Part shown: positions 32,869-40,466 of the stretch, in pieces
How the letters are laid out: each line of letters opens with the position of its first letter
How positions within the stretch are numbered: the stretch's first letter is position 1
NCBI GenBank assembly: GCA_050944035.1
Contig: JBMNQH010000007.1
Span: 61,303 to 125,302, forward strand
Reading direction: 5' to 3'
DNA: 64,000 nt
Origin: JBMNQH01 sp050944035
Lineage (GTDB): Bacteria > Bacillota > Clostridia > Oscillospirales > Oscillospiraceae
Notes under the pieces: model-generated
What the model was told of the DNA's origin: nothing
Seen by the model: the letters and a program-made list of their open reading frames with translations, nothing else
Databases searched by the model: none
Position numbers and translations under genes: made by a program

Positions 32869-33657
32869 CTACAGCAGGTCGCGGTATTCTTCGGCCTGCT
32901 TGAGATTATCAGGCGGGAAGAATTCCTCTACAGGGAAACGAACTTTTCCGAACAGCGTGCAGGGGTCGTCGTCGGAACCGCCGACGCATTCTTTGGTGGG
33001 GAAACAGTAGTCGTAGACCGGCATGACAAGTTGAGCATCTCGTTCCAGACGAATGATGCTGAACTGTCCCAGTGTGACATAAAGGCGGCGAATGTTGTCG
33101 CTCAGTACGAGTTCTTCATCAAAGGAAAGGGCAATCCGCTGCGGAATTTCCCGCAGTTCTGCATCGCCACAGGGGCAGCAGGTGGGATCCAGTACCTTCA
33201 TGCCAAGTGCTAACGGGTCGACTGCTTCTACGGTTGCCACAGGACGTCTGCCATCCAATGCCGGACAGGTGTCATCGGAGCTGAAAATCTTAGCGTTGCC
33301 CTCGCTACCGAAAAGGATAACGCGTTTGTCAAAGACGGACAGACCGCAGACGTCCTGCCCGCTGGGGAATACGGTACCGGTGATTTTATAAAAGAATTTT
33401 GCATCAACGGTGTAGAAGCCGCGGTTGAATGAAATTTCGCTCACGGAAATGTCGACATAGAGCAGCTCCGCTGTTTTGGGGCGGACGCTAAAAGCATTGT
33501 CGATATGTACCTGTGAACTGACAGTGGGATAGACGCGCAAATCTTCTACGCAGTCCTTGTCGCGGCAACTGTCAAAGATCTTACTGGTATGCACGCAAAC
33601 GGCTTCCCGAATGCAGGCCGATTCATCTACCGGCCCGGGTATCACTCTATCTGCCAT
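32869..33657 (-). CDS. Conserved Cys-rich hypothetical protein (possible spore-surface protein)
   Basis: 262 residues, no signal peptide. The N-terminal region has a striking signature (CIREAVCVHTSKIFDSCRDKDCVEDLRVYP, here cut at 30 by cysteine spacing C-x6-C-x9-C-x4-C), followed by beta-rich sequence (FNRGFYTVDAKFFYK, FDKRVILFGSEG) and a second cysteine cluster DPTCCPCGDAELREIP. I recognise this as a pattern recurrent in Oscillospiraceae genomes but know no function. The cysteine clusters and absence of export signals would fit a spore-coat protein; that is inference. Start ATG 33657 behind AAAGGAGG. Convergent with xerD. Confidence 0.7.
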   Translation of the reverse strand: MADRVIPGPVDESACIREAVCVHTSKIFDSCRDKDCVEDLRVYPTVSSQVHIDNAFSVRPKTAELLYVDISVSEISFNRGFYTVDAKFFYKITGTVFPSGQDVCGLSVFDKRVILFGSEGNAKIFSSDDTCPALDGRRPVATVEAVDPLALGMKVLDPTCCPCGDAELREIPQRIALSFDEELVLSDNIRRLYVTLGQFSIIRLERDAQLVMPVYDYCFPTKECVGGSDDDPCTLFGKVRFPVEEFFPPDNLKQAEEYRDLL

Positions 33658-33724
33658 AATGGAACCTCCTTTTGCAATGTCATTCCAGTCTATGCCAGAC
33701 GTAAGATTGTGTGACGGTAGGAAA

Positions 33725-33752
33725 AAGCCGGACTGCAATATTGCAGTCCGGC
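33725..33752 (-). terminator. Terminator between the two minus-strand hypothetical genes
   Basis: Perfect 26-bp palindrome (33727-33752, GCCGGACTGCAA arms) followed on the minus strand by TTTTTC, ending the upstream gene at 33763. Confidence 0.85.
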
Positions 33753-33762
33753 AAAGGAGCAA

Positions 33763-34371
33763 TTAATAGTGCGTCGATTCCATTGAATAAGAGAGTTTGG
33801 TATAGGCAGAACTAAGATCGGCAAGGACGAGACGGATAGGGTTTTGAGTCTTTTCAAAGGTTATCGAATGAGATTCCTCCAGTGCTTCCTCGAAGGTAGC
33901 ATACTGTTCTGGATTCGACTTATAATTGGTATCGACCATTAGTTTGATATACCAACTGTCAGATTCCCAAGCATGGAAATGAGCACGGTTTTTGAGAATC
34001 TTCCATTCTCCATCTTCCAACACCAAATCGGTAATGACTAGGGAGCCACCGACAGGCGCGGATACATAATAGGAATCATCATCCCGTTGCTGAATATCCA
34101 TTGTCCACCCGATAACAGAATACTGTACTGTTGCGCAGTCTCCTGCGCTGTTTAGTTCCATGACATCAAGATTCAAATCTAACAAACCGGAACGAACCAA
34201 AGATTCTCCCACAGTCAATCGCTGTAGTTCTTCAGCATCACGAATTGTTGCCTCGAGTTCTTTTTCTAGCGGGGACTGATACTGTACCACAACAATCAGA
34301 CAGAGAATGGTGGCAACAGCAAAAATCCATCTGGCAATGTGTTCAGTACGTTTGTGGGAATCTCGTTTCAT
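33763..34371 (-). CDS. Secreted or membrane-anchored hypothetical protein
   Basis: 202 residues. A short basic N-terminus precedes one transmembrane segment (residues 13-29, ARWIFAVATILCLIVVV), which leaves an extracytoplasmic domain of about 170 residues. The domain has a beta-rich middle (VQYSVIGWTMDIQQRD, GSLVITDLVLEDGEWKIL) reminiscent of NTF2/ARC6-like accessory domains, where 'DGEWKI' often occurs; I cannot assign a family. Start ATG with AAGGAG upstream. Divergent from the DUF4364 gene. Confidence 0.6.
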   Translation of the reverse strand: MKRDSHKRTEHIARWIFAVATILCLIVVVQYQSPLEKELEATIRDAEELQRLTVGESLVRSGLLDLNLDVMELNSAGDCATVQYSVIGWTMDIQQRDDDSYYVSAPVGGSLVITDLVLEDGEWKILKNRAHFHAWESDSWYIKLMVDTNYKSNPEQYATFEEALEESHSITFEKTQNPIRLVLADLSSAYTKLSYSMESTHY

Positions 34372-34628
34372 AGGGGACTCCTTTCTAAGCGTGCCATAAG
34401 AAGCTGTTCAGGATGGAAATTCGAGGTATCTTCGGCTTTGTGCATCACCTTCTATTTTTATTATATAATCCGAAAAGAAATTGTCAAATGATTTTCTACC
34501 ATTTTATCCTTGACTGCTGATTTTTCTACAGAATTTATCGGAATTTTCATAAGAGATATCTGAAATTTTTACTGTACCTGCAACAAAAAATGTAGTATAC
34601 TATTGATAATACCAGAAGGAGGTATTGT

Positions 34629-35153
34629 ATGGACAGGTTTGGTTTCATTCATGACAAGCTTGATATAAAAATATTGATCCTTTTCATTCTGCGGCGGCTG
34701 CCGGATCGCGTGGATGAAAATACACTGGCGGACCTGGTTCTCTGTGATGATGGTATCAGTTATTTTGATTATACGGACTGCATTGCGGATCTGGTTGCCA
34801 ATGACCATGTCACAGAAGAGGATTCCTACTATCGTATTACAGAAAAAGGCAGCAAGAATTGTGAGATGATTGAGAGCAGCCTTCCCTATACTGTTCGGGC
34901 GACTGCTGAAAATAAATTGGCGCCTGTGGTTGCGGCCATGCGCCGCAGTGCAATGATTAAGGCGACCCATGAGGAGAATCCCAATGGAGGGTGTACGGTA
35001 ACTTTGTCCATGTCGGATGGTGTGGGTGAGATTATTTCTCTACGTTTATTGACCTCCTGTGAGGAGCAGGCAAAGCACATAGAGAAAAATTTCCGCTCGG
35101 ATGCGGAGGGGTATTATACCCGGATCGTGGAACTGCTGGCAGAGAATCAATAA
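34629..35153 (+). CDS. DUF4364 family winged-helix protein
   Basis: 174 residues. The N-terminal segment (HDKLDIKILILFILRRLPD) and following FDYTDCIADLVANDHVTEEDSYYRITEKG form a winged-helix-like domain typical of DUF4364, a clostridial family related to PadR-like transcriptional regulators. The C-terminal half is alpha/beta (GCTVTLSMSDGVGEIISLRL). Likely a DNA-binding regulator with unknown targets. Start ATG behind AGGAGGT. Followed by a strong terminator, so monocistronic. Confidence 0.82.
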   Translation: MDRFGFIHDKLDIKILILFILRRLPDRVDENTLADLVLCDDGISYFDYTDCIADLVANDHVTEEDSYYRITEKGSKNCEMIESSLPYTVRATAENKLAPVVAAMRRSAMIKATHEENPNGGCTVTLSMSDGVGEIISLRLLTSCEEQAKHIEKNFRSDAEGYYTRIVELLAENQ

Positions 35154-35170
35154 ATCAATATATCGCTTGT

Positions 35171-35206
35171 AAAACAGGCATCTGTTCCTACAGATGCCTG
35201 TTTTTT
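35171..35206 (+). terminator. Terminator after the DUF4364 gene
   Basis: 15-bp stem AAAACAGGCATCTGT/ACAGATGCCTGTTTT, TCCT loop, T-run. Confidence 0.88.
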
Positions 35207-35289
35207 ATGCTTTGCACAACCATTGTGTTTCATGCATACAATGACGATGCAGAACTAAAAGGGTCTGCAAGAAGAAAGGAAGTGTATGC

Positions 35290-36108
35290 GTGAATATATA
35301 CAAAAATCCTTGCACACAGAATTCGGGAGAGACAGAGTTGGATAATAACTGCCTTGGTTGCCGTTGCCAACTTTGTTGTATTGGTCCAACCGGCCCAACA
35401 GGTAGAACGGGAGCGACTGGTCCGACGGGTCCGACGGGTCCAACCGGCCCGACAGGCAGAACGGGAGCGACGGGTCCGACGGGTCCGACTGGTCCGACGG
35501 GTCCAACCGGCCCGACAGGCAGAACGGGAGCCACAGGTCCAACCGGCCCGACAGGCAGAACGGGAGCCACAGGTCCAACCGGCCCGACAGGCAGAACGGG
35601 AGCGACTGGTCCGACTGGTCCGACTGGTCCGACTGGTCCGACCGGAAGACAGGGTCCTCGTGCAAACGCAGCGTTGTACAACGAATTGCGTGGCAGTGAG
35701 TTCCATGTTGCAGATAATGGCACAATTCCCTATAACAATATTCGTGTGATTGGAACGGATCTCAGTTTTGATCCGGCACACCATGCTGTTGTGATCAATG
35801 AGGAGGGAACGTATCAGTTTGTATGGTCGATGCTGGTACGGCAAGACTGTAGTTCACCCAAAAACGACTTTGTTGTGGTACTCGAAGATCAGAAAGATGA
35901 AACGCGACATGCATTTTCCGGTGTACGGAAAAATGAATGTTTGAAAGAGTCAAGCGGACTGTTGAGTGGTTCGACGGTGGTAGAATTACCGGAGGGAGCA
36001 CGGATTGTACTCCGTAATCGTTCAGGAGATAAGATCATCTTGACGAATGCATCTGGAAGTGGAGACAATGGCTTTACTGCTGGTTTGTCTGTAGTACGCG
36101 TCGGATAA
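35290..36108 (+). CDS. BclA-like collagen-repeat surface protein (probable exosporium glycoprotein)
   Basis: 272 residues in three parts. The N-terminus (1-31) has six cysteines (C8, C21, C24, C26, C29, C30) and no signal peptide, as in exosporium proteins. Residues 32-124 are 31 uninterrupted Gly-X-Y triplets, 29 of them with Thr at Y (GPT, GRT, GAT). The C-terminal domain (125-272) is beta-rich like the BclA C1q/TNF-like globular domain. In Bacillus and Clostridioides such Thr residues are O-glycosylated. The adjacent gene is a glycosyltransferase. Start GTG 35290 behind AAAGGAAG. Spore-surface location is inferred. Confidence 0.82.
   Translation: MNIYKNPCTQNSGETELDNNCLGCRCQLCCIGPTGPTGRTGATGPTGPTGPTGPTGRTGATGPTGPTGPTGPTGPTGRTGATGPTGPTGRTGATGPTGPTGRTGATGPTGPTGPTGPTGRQGPRANAALYNELRGSEFHVADNGTIPYNNIRVIGTDLSFDPAHHAVVINEEGTYQFVWSMLVRQDCSSPKNDFVVVLEDQKDETRHAFSGVRKNECLKESSGLLSGSTVVELPEGARIVLRNRSGDKIILTNASGSGDNGFTAGLSVVRVG
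35383..35661 (+). repeat. Collagen-coding tandem repeat (9-bp units)
   Basis: 31 consecutive 9-bp Gly-X-Y units arranged in higher-order blocks, with GRT-GAT recurring after runs of GPT. Repeat number is expected to vary between strains by slippage. Confidence 0.9.
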
Positions 36109-36127
36109 ACAAAATTTGCAGTCAAAA

Positions 36128-36160
36128 GCAGACCGGAAAGCAAGCGGCGATCCGGTCTGC
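36128..36160. terminator. Hairpin between the collagen-like gene and glycosyltransferase
   Basis: 10-bp stem GCAGACCGGA/TCCGGTCTGC without a T-run on the plus strand (TCATCAAAAA follows). It may attenuate rather than end transcription into the glycosyltransferase gene. Confidence 0.45.
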
Positions 36161-36180
36161 TCATCAAAAAGGGGGATGTT

Positions 36181-37278
36181 GTGGGAAAGTATAAAATCTG
36201 TGTATATGCGATTTGTAAAAACGAAGCACAGTTCGTGGATCGCTGGATGGACTCCATGTCAGAAGCAGATCGTGTTGTTGTGCTGGATACCGGTTCAACG
36301 GATGACAGCGTTTATCGTTTACAAAAACGGGGGGCATTTGTAACACAGCTGACGATTGTACCCTGGCGTTTTGACTATGCCCGCAATGCATCGCTGGCAC
36401 TGGTGCCGACGGATATGGATATTTGCGTCTGTGTGGATCTGGATGAGGTGTTTTTGCCTGGCTGGAGAGCGTTGTTGGAGGCAGCCTGGCAGCCGGATAC
36501 CGTACAGGCAAGCTATCGGTATGTCTGGAATTTCCGACCGGATGGCACCGAGGGGGTAGTGTTTTGGACAGAGAAGATCCATAAGAATGGTGTATTTCAT
36601 TGGGTCAATCCGGTTCACGAAGTGCTCTCTTATACCGGGAATACAGAGTACAAGATGGTAGAGATCCCCGGGATGCAGCTGGAACATCATGCTGATCCCA
36701 CAAAATCCCGCGCACAGTATCTGCCTCTGCTGGAGCTCGCAGTGCAGGAAGATCCGCATAACGACCGGAATATGCACTATCTTGGACGAGAGTATATGTT
36801 TCACGGGAACTGGAATGCTGCAATTGCCACTCTGTTGCGACATTTGGCAATGCCGGAAGCGGTGTGGACAGATGAACGCTGCGCATCCATGCGGTTTTTG
36901 GCTCGCTGTTTTCGGGAACTGGGAAACAGAGAGACTGCAAAACAATGGCTTCATCGAGCTGTTGCAGAAGCGCCGCATTTGCGGGAACCGTTTACAGAAA
37001 TGGCACAACTTTTATACGAGGAAGAGAATTGGGAAGGTGTGCTATACTTTACAGGGGAAGCCATTCAGATAACGGAGCGCCCACACACATATATCTGCGA
37101 AGCAGAAGCATGGGGTGCGTTGCCTTATGATTTACGTTCCCTCGCCCTTTTTTATACTGGTCAGTATGTAGAGGCACGGAATACAGTGGAAAAAGCACTC
37201 CAGTATGCTTCACAGGATCTTCGGCTACAGGAGAATTATCGGTTGATGGCGCAGGCAGTGGAAAGACAAGAACCCTAG
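36181..37278 (+). CDS. Family 2 glycosyltransferase with TPR-like C-terminus
   Basis: 365 residues. GT-A fold N-terminal domain (1-230): CVYAICKNEAQFVDRWMDS (the SunS/SgtA-like 'CKNE' start), VVVLDTGSTDDS, and a D-x-D metal motif in CVCVDLDEVF. The C-terminal half (240-365) has helical repeats of TPR type (AVQEDPHNDRNMHYLGREY, ELGNRETAKQWLHRAVAEAP). Such enzymes glycosylate peptides or proteins. Its position behind the collagen-like gene parallels the C. difficile sgtA-bclA3 pair, so glycosylation of the Thr-rich repeat is the favoured role. Start GTG 36181 behind GGGGGA. Confidence 0.82.
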   Translation: MGKYKICVYAICKNEAQFVDRWMDSMSEADRVVVLDTGSTDDSVYRLQKRGAFVTQLTIVPWRFDYARNASLALVPTDMDICVCVDLDEVFLPGWRALLEAAWQPDTVQASYRYVWNFRPDGTEGVVFWTEKIHKNGVFHWVNPVHEVLSYTGNTEYKMVEIPGMQLEHHADPTKSRAQYLPLLELAVQEDPHNDRNMHYLGREYMFHGNWNAAIATLLRHLAMPEAVWTDERCASMRFLARCFRELGNRETAKQWLHRAVAEAPHLREPFTEMAQLLYEEENWEGVLYFTGEAIQITERPHTYICEAEAWGALPYDLRSLALFYTGQYVEARNTVEKALQYASQDLRLQENYRLMAQAVERQEP

Positions 37279-37508
37279 AAAATAAAGCGGATCATAGTAA
37301 ACGACGCTTTATCCCAGGAAAGCAATTGTCCACAGTTAGTACAAAAATGCATATATTCACGCTCTAATGTAATATTGCAACGTGGACATCTTGGAAACAG
37401 TGTTTTATTATGGGGAAAATACACGAATTCAGTAACAGAAAGTGGCGTACGAAACGCTAATTCATTTTGTATTTTCAGAATGGTATCTGCCGTTATTTTA
37501 TCCAACAT
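37275..37508 (-). CDS. Small zinc-ribbon protein
   Basis: 77 residues. Two C-x2-C knuckles (RCPRCN and FCTNCGQ) 18 residues apart form a rubredoxin-like zinc ribbon after a helical N-terminus (ITADTILKIQNELAF). Related small zinc-ribbon proteins are frequent in Oscillospiraceae; function unknown. Its stop overlaps the convergent glycosyltransferase stop by 4 nt. Ribosome binding site is weak. Confidence 0.6.
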   Translation of the reverse strand: MLDKITADTILKIQNELAFRTPLSVTEFVYFPHNKTLFPRCPRCNITLEREYMHFCTNCGQLLSWDKASFTMIRFIF

Positions 37509-37732
37509 AGTGATGCTCTTTCTGAGAGATCGAAGCGATTCTTTATTGTTATTTATAAATACTCATTAAAACGCTCTCTTTTAAAAAAGTTACCATAATT
37601 TTATCAATTGTGGTGGTGGAAAGCCACGAAGTGCAGTTCCAAATTTTCAGGTAGTCCTATAACTGTTTTTTCTATACAAGTAAATGAGAAAAATATAGAC
37701 TTATAGACGCTATAACAGATGGAATACTGTGG

Positions 37733-37768
37733 GATTCCTGGATCATTGGATTCAGGAATCTTTGTTTT
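37733..37768 (+). terminator. Terminator upstream of the Bce regulator operon
   Basis: GATTCCTG/CAGGAATC stem with T-rich tail, in the 386-bp gap 37509-37894. It ends an unidentified plus-strand transcript (no gene seen in 37509-37732), or it insulates the next promoter. Confidence 0.6.
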
Positions 37769-37794
37769 ACATCTGCACGGAATCAGTATATACT
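37766..37794 (+). promoter_or_regulatory. Sigma-A promoter of the first Bce-type regulator/kinase pair
   Basis: -35 TTTACA (37766-37771), 17-bp spacer, -10 TATACT (37789-37794), overlapping the tail of the preceding terminator. Confidence 0.65.
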
Positions 37795-37894
37795 AAGAAA
37801 ACAGGAGCATGGGTTATTATCTAAATACAGTGGGGATGGGATGAACAGAAGAAAAAGACCGTTGTGCTCCGACTTCATCGATAGAGGTATGGCC

Positions 37895-38566
37895 ATGTAC
37901 AAAATTTTTATTGTAGAAGATGATGCTTTGATGGCATCGGCGATGAAAAAACAGTTGGAAGCCTGGGGGAATATGGTGCAGTGTGTGAAGAACTTTCAAA
38001 ATGTTTTATCAGAGTTTACGGCGTTTGCTCCGCATCTGGTTTTGGTCGACATCATGTTGCCCTTTTATAATGGGTATCACTGGTGCAGTGAAATTCGAAA
38101 AATATCCAATGTTCCAGTGGTGTTCCTTTCTTCCGCAGCAGACAATATGAACATTGTAATGGCAATGAATATGGGCGGTGACGATTTTATTGCGAAACCC
38201 TTTGATCTGAATGTTTTGATGGCCAAGATTCAGGCCGTATTGCGCCGAACCTATGATATGACAGGACAGGTTCCGGTTCTGGAGCACCAGGGCGCAATTT
38301 TAAATTTACATGATATGACGGTACTTTACCAGGGCGCAACGGCAGAGCTGACCCGCAATGAATTCCGTATCTTACAGACTTTGATGGAAAACAAGGGAAA
38401 AATCGTCAGTCGGGATACGTTGATGACAAGGCTATGGGAAATTGACGCTTATGTTGAAGAAAATACATTGACGGTCAATGTGACAAGGCTGCGAAAGAAG
38501 TTGGCCGCGATTGGCCTGTCTGATTTTATCAAAACCAAAGTAGGCAGGGGGTATCTGATCGAATGA
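37895..38566 (+). CDS. bceR: BceR-type response regulator
   Basis: 223 residues, OmpR family. Receiver: IVEDDALMASAMKKQL, phospho-Asp in LVLVDIMLPFYNGYHWC, Thr/Ser in VVFLSSAADN, Lys in FIAKPFD. The winged-helix output ends VTRLRKKLAAIGLSDFIKTKVGRGYL, typical of regulators of bacitracin/lantibiotic export pumps. Start ATG 37895 has GAGG at 7-nt spacing; the upstream in-frame ATG is not supported. The stop overlaps the kinase start (ATGA). The likely target is the ABC pair downstream, at a promoter with two direct repeats. Confidence 0.87.
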   Translation: MYKIFIVEDDALMASAMKKQLEAWGNMVQCVKNFQNVLSEFTAFAPHLVLVDIMLPFYNGYHWCSEIRKISNVPVVFLSSAADNMNIVMAMNMGGDDFIAKPFDLNVLMAKIQAVLRRTYDMTGQVPVLEHQGAILNLHDMTVLYQGATAELTRNEFRILQTLMENKGKIVSRDTLMTRLWEIDAYVEENTLTVNVTRLRKKLAAIGLSDFIKTKVGRGYLIE

Positions 38567-39585
38567 CAGGGAAAAAGCAAAGAACAGACAGTTTTCTGAA
38601 TGTTTTCTGTCGTTACATCTGGCAGCACCGTCTGACAGTCATCCTGTTTTTTATATTCTGCGGTGTTTTTTCCGGCATTTTTTCTCTCTACAGGCTGGAA
38701 GTGGAGGCCATACTCTATGCCGGAGGGTTGTGTTTTCTGATTGGCTTCGTGACGATAGGCATTCATTTTTTCTTTTTCTATCGGAACTATCAGGAGCTGG
38801 TCAGAATACGGGAGCATATTACGCTGTTAACGGATCAGTTGCCTCCAGCGGCCGGTATCATGGAAGAAGAATACCAGGCCATGATTGCCGAGTTGCAGCG
38901 CATCCGCAGTGCAGATCTGACAAATTGGGATGCGGAACGACGGGAAAGCATCGATTATTACACAACCTGGATTCATCAGATTAAGGTACCCATTGCGATT
39001 ATGCGGTTGATTTTACAGGGAGAGGATACGCCGGAGCATCAGGAGTTGTTATCAGAGCTGTTTCGCATCGAGCAGTATGCAGAGATGGTGCTCAGCTATT
39101 TCCGTTTGGACAGTACATCATCTGATTTCCTGATTCAATCGTATGATTTGGACGAGATCATCCGGCAGACAATCCGAAAATATGCACCGCAGTTTATCAG
39201 AAAGCATCTGCGGCTTATTTATGAGGGAACAGATGCCGTTGTTTTGACCGACGAGAAGTGGCTTTGTTTTATCCTGGAACAGCTCTTGTCCAATGCAATC
39301 AAATATACAGAAACCGGCAGTGTGACCATATCGGTGGATGAACGCAAGGTCGTTTCGATCACGGATACAGGAATCGGCATTGCACCGGAAGATCTCCCGC
39401 GGATTTTTGAGAGAGGATTTACCGGGTATAACGGCAGAGCGGATAAAAAATCTACAGGACTCGGCCTGTATTTGTGCAAGAAAGCGGCGGACAAACTTTC
39501 TATCCGTCTGGGGGTCTCCTCTCAGGTTGAAAAAGGCAGTACGTTTTCTGTGGATCTCCACACCGAAGAATTGATGGTGGAATAA
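38563..39585 (+). CDS. bceS: BceS-type intramembrane-sensing histidine kinase
   Basis: 340 residues. Two transmembrane helices (about 25-45 and 52-73) with almost no extracellular loop: the intramembrane-sensing layout in which the ABC transporter acts as sensor. H-box DYYTTWIHQIKVPIAIM with the phospho-His, N-box LEQLLSNAIKYTETG, G1 SITDTGIGI and G2 STGLGLYLCKK are intact. Translationally coupled to bceR. Followed after about 110 bp by the transporter genes. Confidence 0.88.
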   Translation: MTGKKQRTDSFLNVFCRYIWQHRLTVILFFIFCGVFSGIFSLYRLEVEAILYAGGLCFLIGFVTIGIHFFFFYRNYQELVRIREHITLLTDQLPPAAGIMEEEYQAMIAELQRIRSADLTNWDAERRESIDYYTTWIHQIKVPIAIMRLILQGEDTPEHQELLSELFRIEQYAEMVLSYFRLDSTSSDFLIQSYDLDEIIRQTIRKYAPQFIRKHLRLIYEGTDAVVLTDEKWLCFILEQLLSNAIKYTETGSVTISVDERKVVSITDTGIGIAPEDLPRIFERGFTGYNGRADKKSTGLGLYLCKKAADKLSIRLGVSSQVEKGSTFSVDLHTEELMVE

Positions 39586-39597
39586 AGAAACCTTACA

Positions 39598-39665
39598 AAA
39601 ATGTCATATCAGAGCCGAAAATGTCACATGAATCGATGGAGGCGCAGCGACCGGTTTGCTATAGT
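39598..39665 (+). promoter_or_regulatory. Putative BceR operator (20-bp direct repeat) and promoter of bceAB
   Basis: AAAATGTCAYAT occurs at 39598-39609 and again exactly 20 bp later at 39618-39629. A -10 TATAGT (39660-39665) follows at a position where no -35 consensus exists. Two same-face sites next to a missing -35 are the expected layout for activation by an OmpR-type regulator. Confidence 0.65.
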
Positions 39666-39698
39666 AAGGGTGCAACAAGCAAAGGAGGTCATACAAAA

Positions 39699-40466
39699 AT
39701 GGCTATGTTAGAGGTGAAAAATCTCAAGAAGATTTATACATCACGTTTTGGTGGCAACCAGGTACAAGCACTTTCGAATGTCTGCTTTTCTGTTGAAGAA
39801 GGAGAATACGTGGCAATTATGGGCGAATCCGGCTCCGGAAAAACAACGCTGCTGAACATTCTTGCAGCGCTGGATAAGCCGACCAGCGGGGAAGTGATGC
39901 TGGACGGAAAAAGCCTTTCCCATATTCAGGAAAAAGAAATTTCTGCGTTCCGCCGCGACAATCTTGGATTTGTCTTTCAGGATTTCAATCTGTTAGACAC
40001 CTTTTCTTTGCAGGATAACATCTTTTTGCCTTTGGTTCTTGCGGGAAAAAGCTATGCAGAGATGACCTATCGGATACAGCCGATTGCAAAGAAACTCGGT
40101 ATCAGCGATATCCTTTCCAAGTACCCCTATGAGGTCTCCGGAGGACAGAAACAGCGTGCAGCGGTTGCCCGTGCATTGATTACCAGCCCCAAGCTGATCC
40201 TCGCTGATGAGCCGACCGGAGCACTGGATTCCCGTGCAACCGATAAATTGCTGGACATTTTCAATGAAATCAACCGGGATGGACAGACCATTCTGATGGT
40301 AACGCACTCAACCAAGGCCGCAAGTCATGCAAGCCGTGTGCTCTTTATCAAGGACGGAGAGGTGTTTCATCAGATTTACCGGGGAACCCATTCCAATGAG
40401 GAACTTTATCAAAAAATATCCGACACGCTGACTTTGCTTGCAACGGGCGGTGATCAGCATGAGTAA
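39699..40466 (+). CDS. bceA: BceA-type ABC transporter ATPase
   Basis: 255 residues. Walker A GESGSGKTT, Q-loop VFQDFNLLDTFSL, signature VSGGQKQRAAVARAL, Walker B LILADEPTGALDS and H-loop VTHSTKAA. The Q-loop 'FQDFNLLDT' and overall length match the BceA/YtsC/VraD group serving antimicrobial-peptide detoxification. Start ATG 39699 has AAAGGAGG at 10 nt; the longer frame is unsupported. It overlaps bceB by 8 nt. Confidence 0.9.
   Translation: MAMLEVKNLKKIYTSRFGGNQVQALSNVCFSVEEGEYVAIMGESGSGKTTLLNILAALDKPTSGEVMLDGKSLSHIQEKEISAFRRDNLGFVFQDFNLLDTFSLQDNIFLPLVLAGKSYAEMTYRIQPIAKKLGISDILSKYPYEVSGGQKQRAAVARALITSPKLILADEPTGALDSRATDKLLDIFNEINRDGQTILMVTHSTKAASHASRVLFIKDGEVFHQIYRGTHSNEELYQKISDTLTLLATGGDQHE

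Noticed and set aside
35383..35661. Possible CRISPR array
   Set aside because: Repeats are contiguous 9-bp coding triplets with no spacers and no cas genes.
35205..35723. Proline/valine-rich repeat protein on the minus strand and other repeat-rich frames
   Set aside because: They arise from the other frames of the 9-bp collagen repeat; only the plus-strand Gly-X-Thr frame has a start, ribosome binding site and a folded C-terminal domain.
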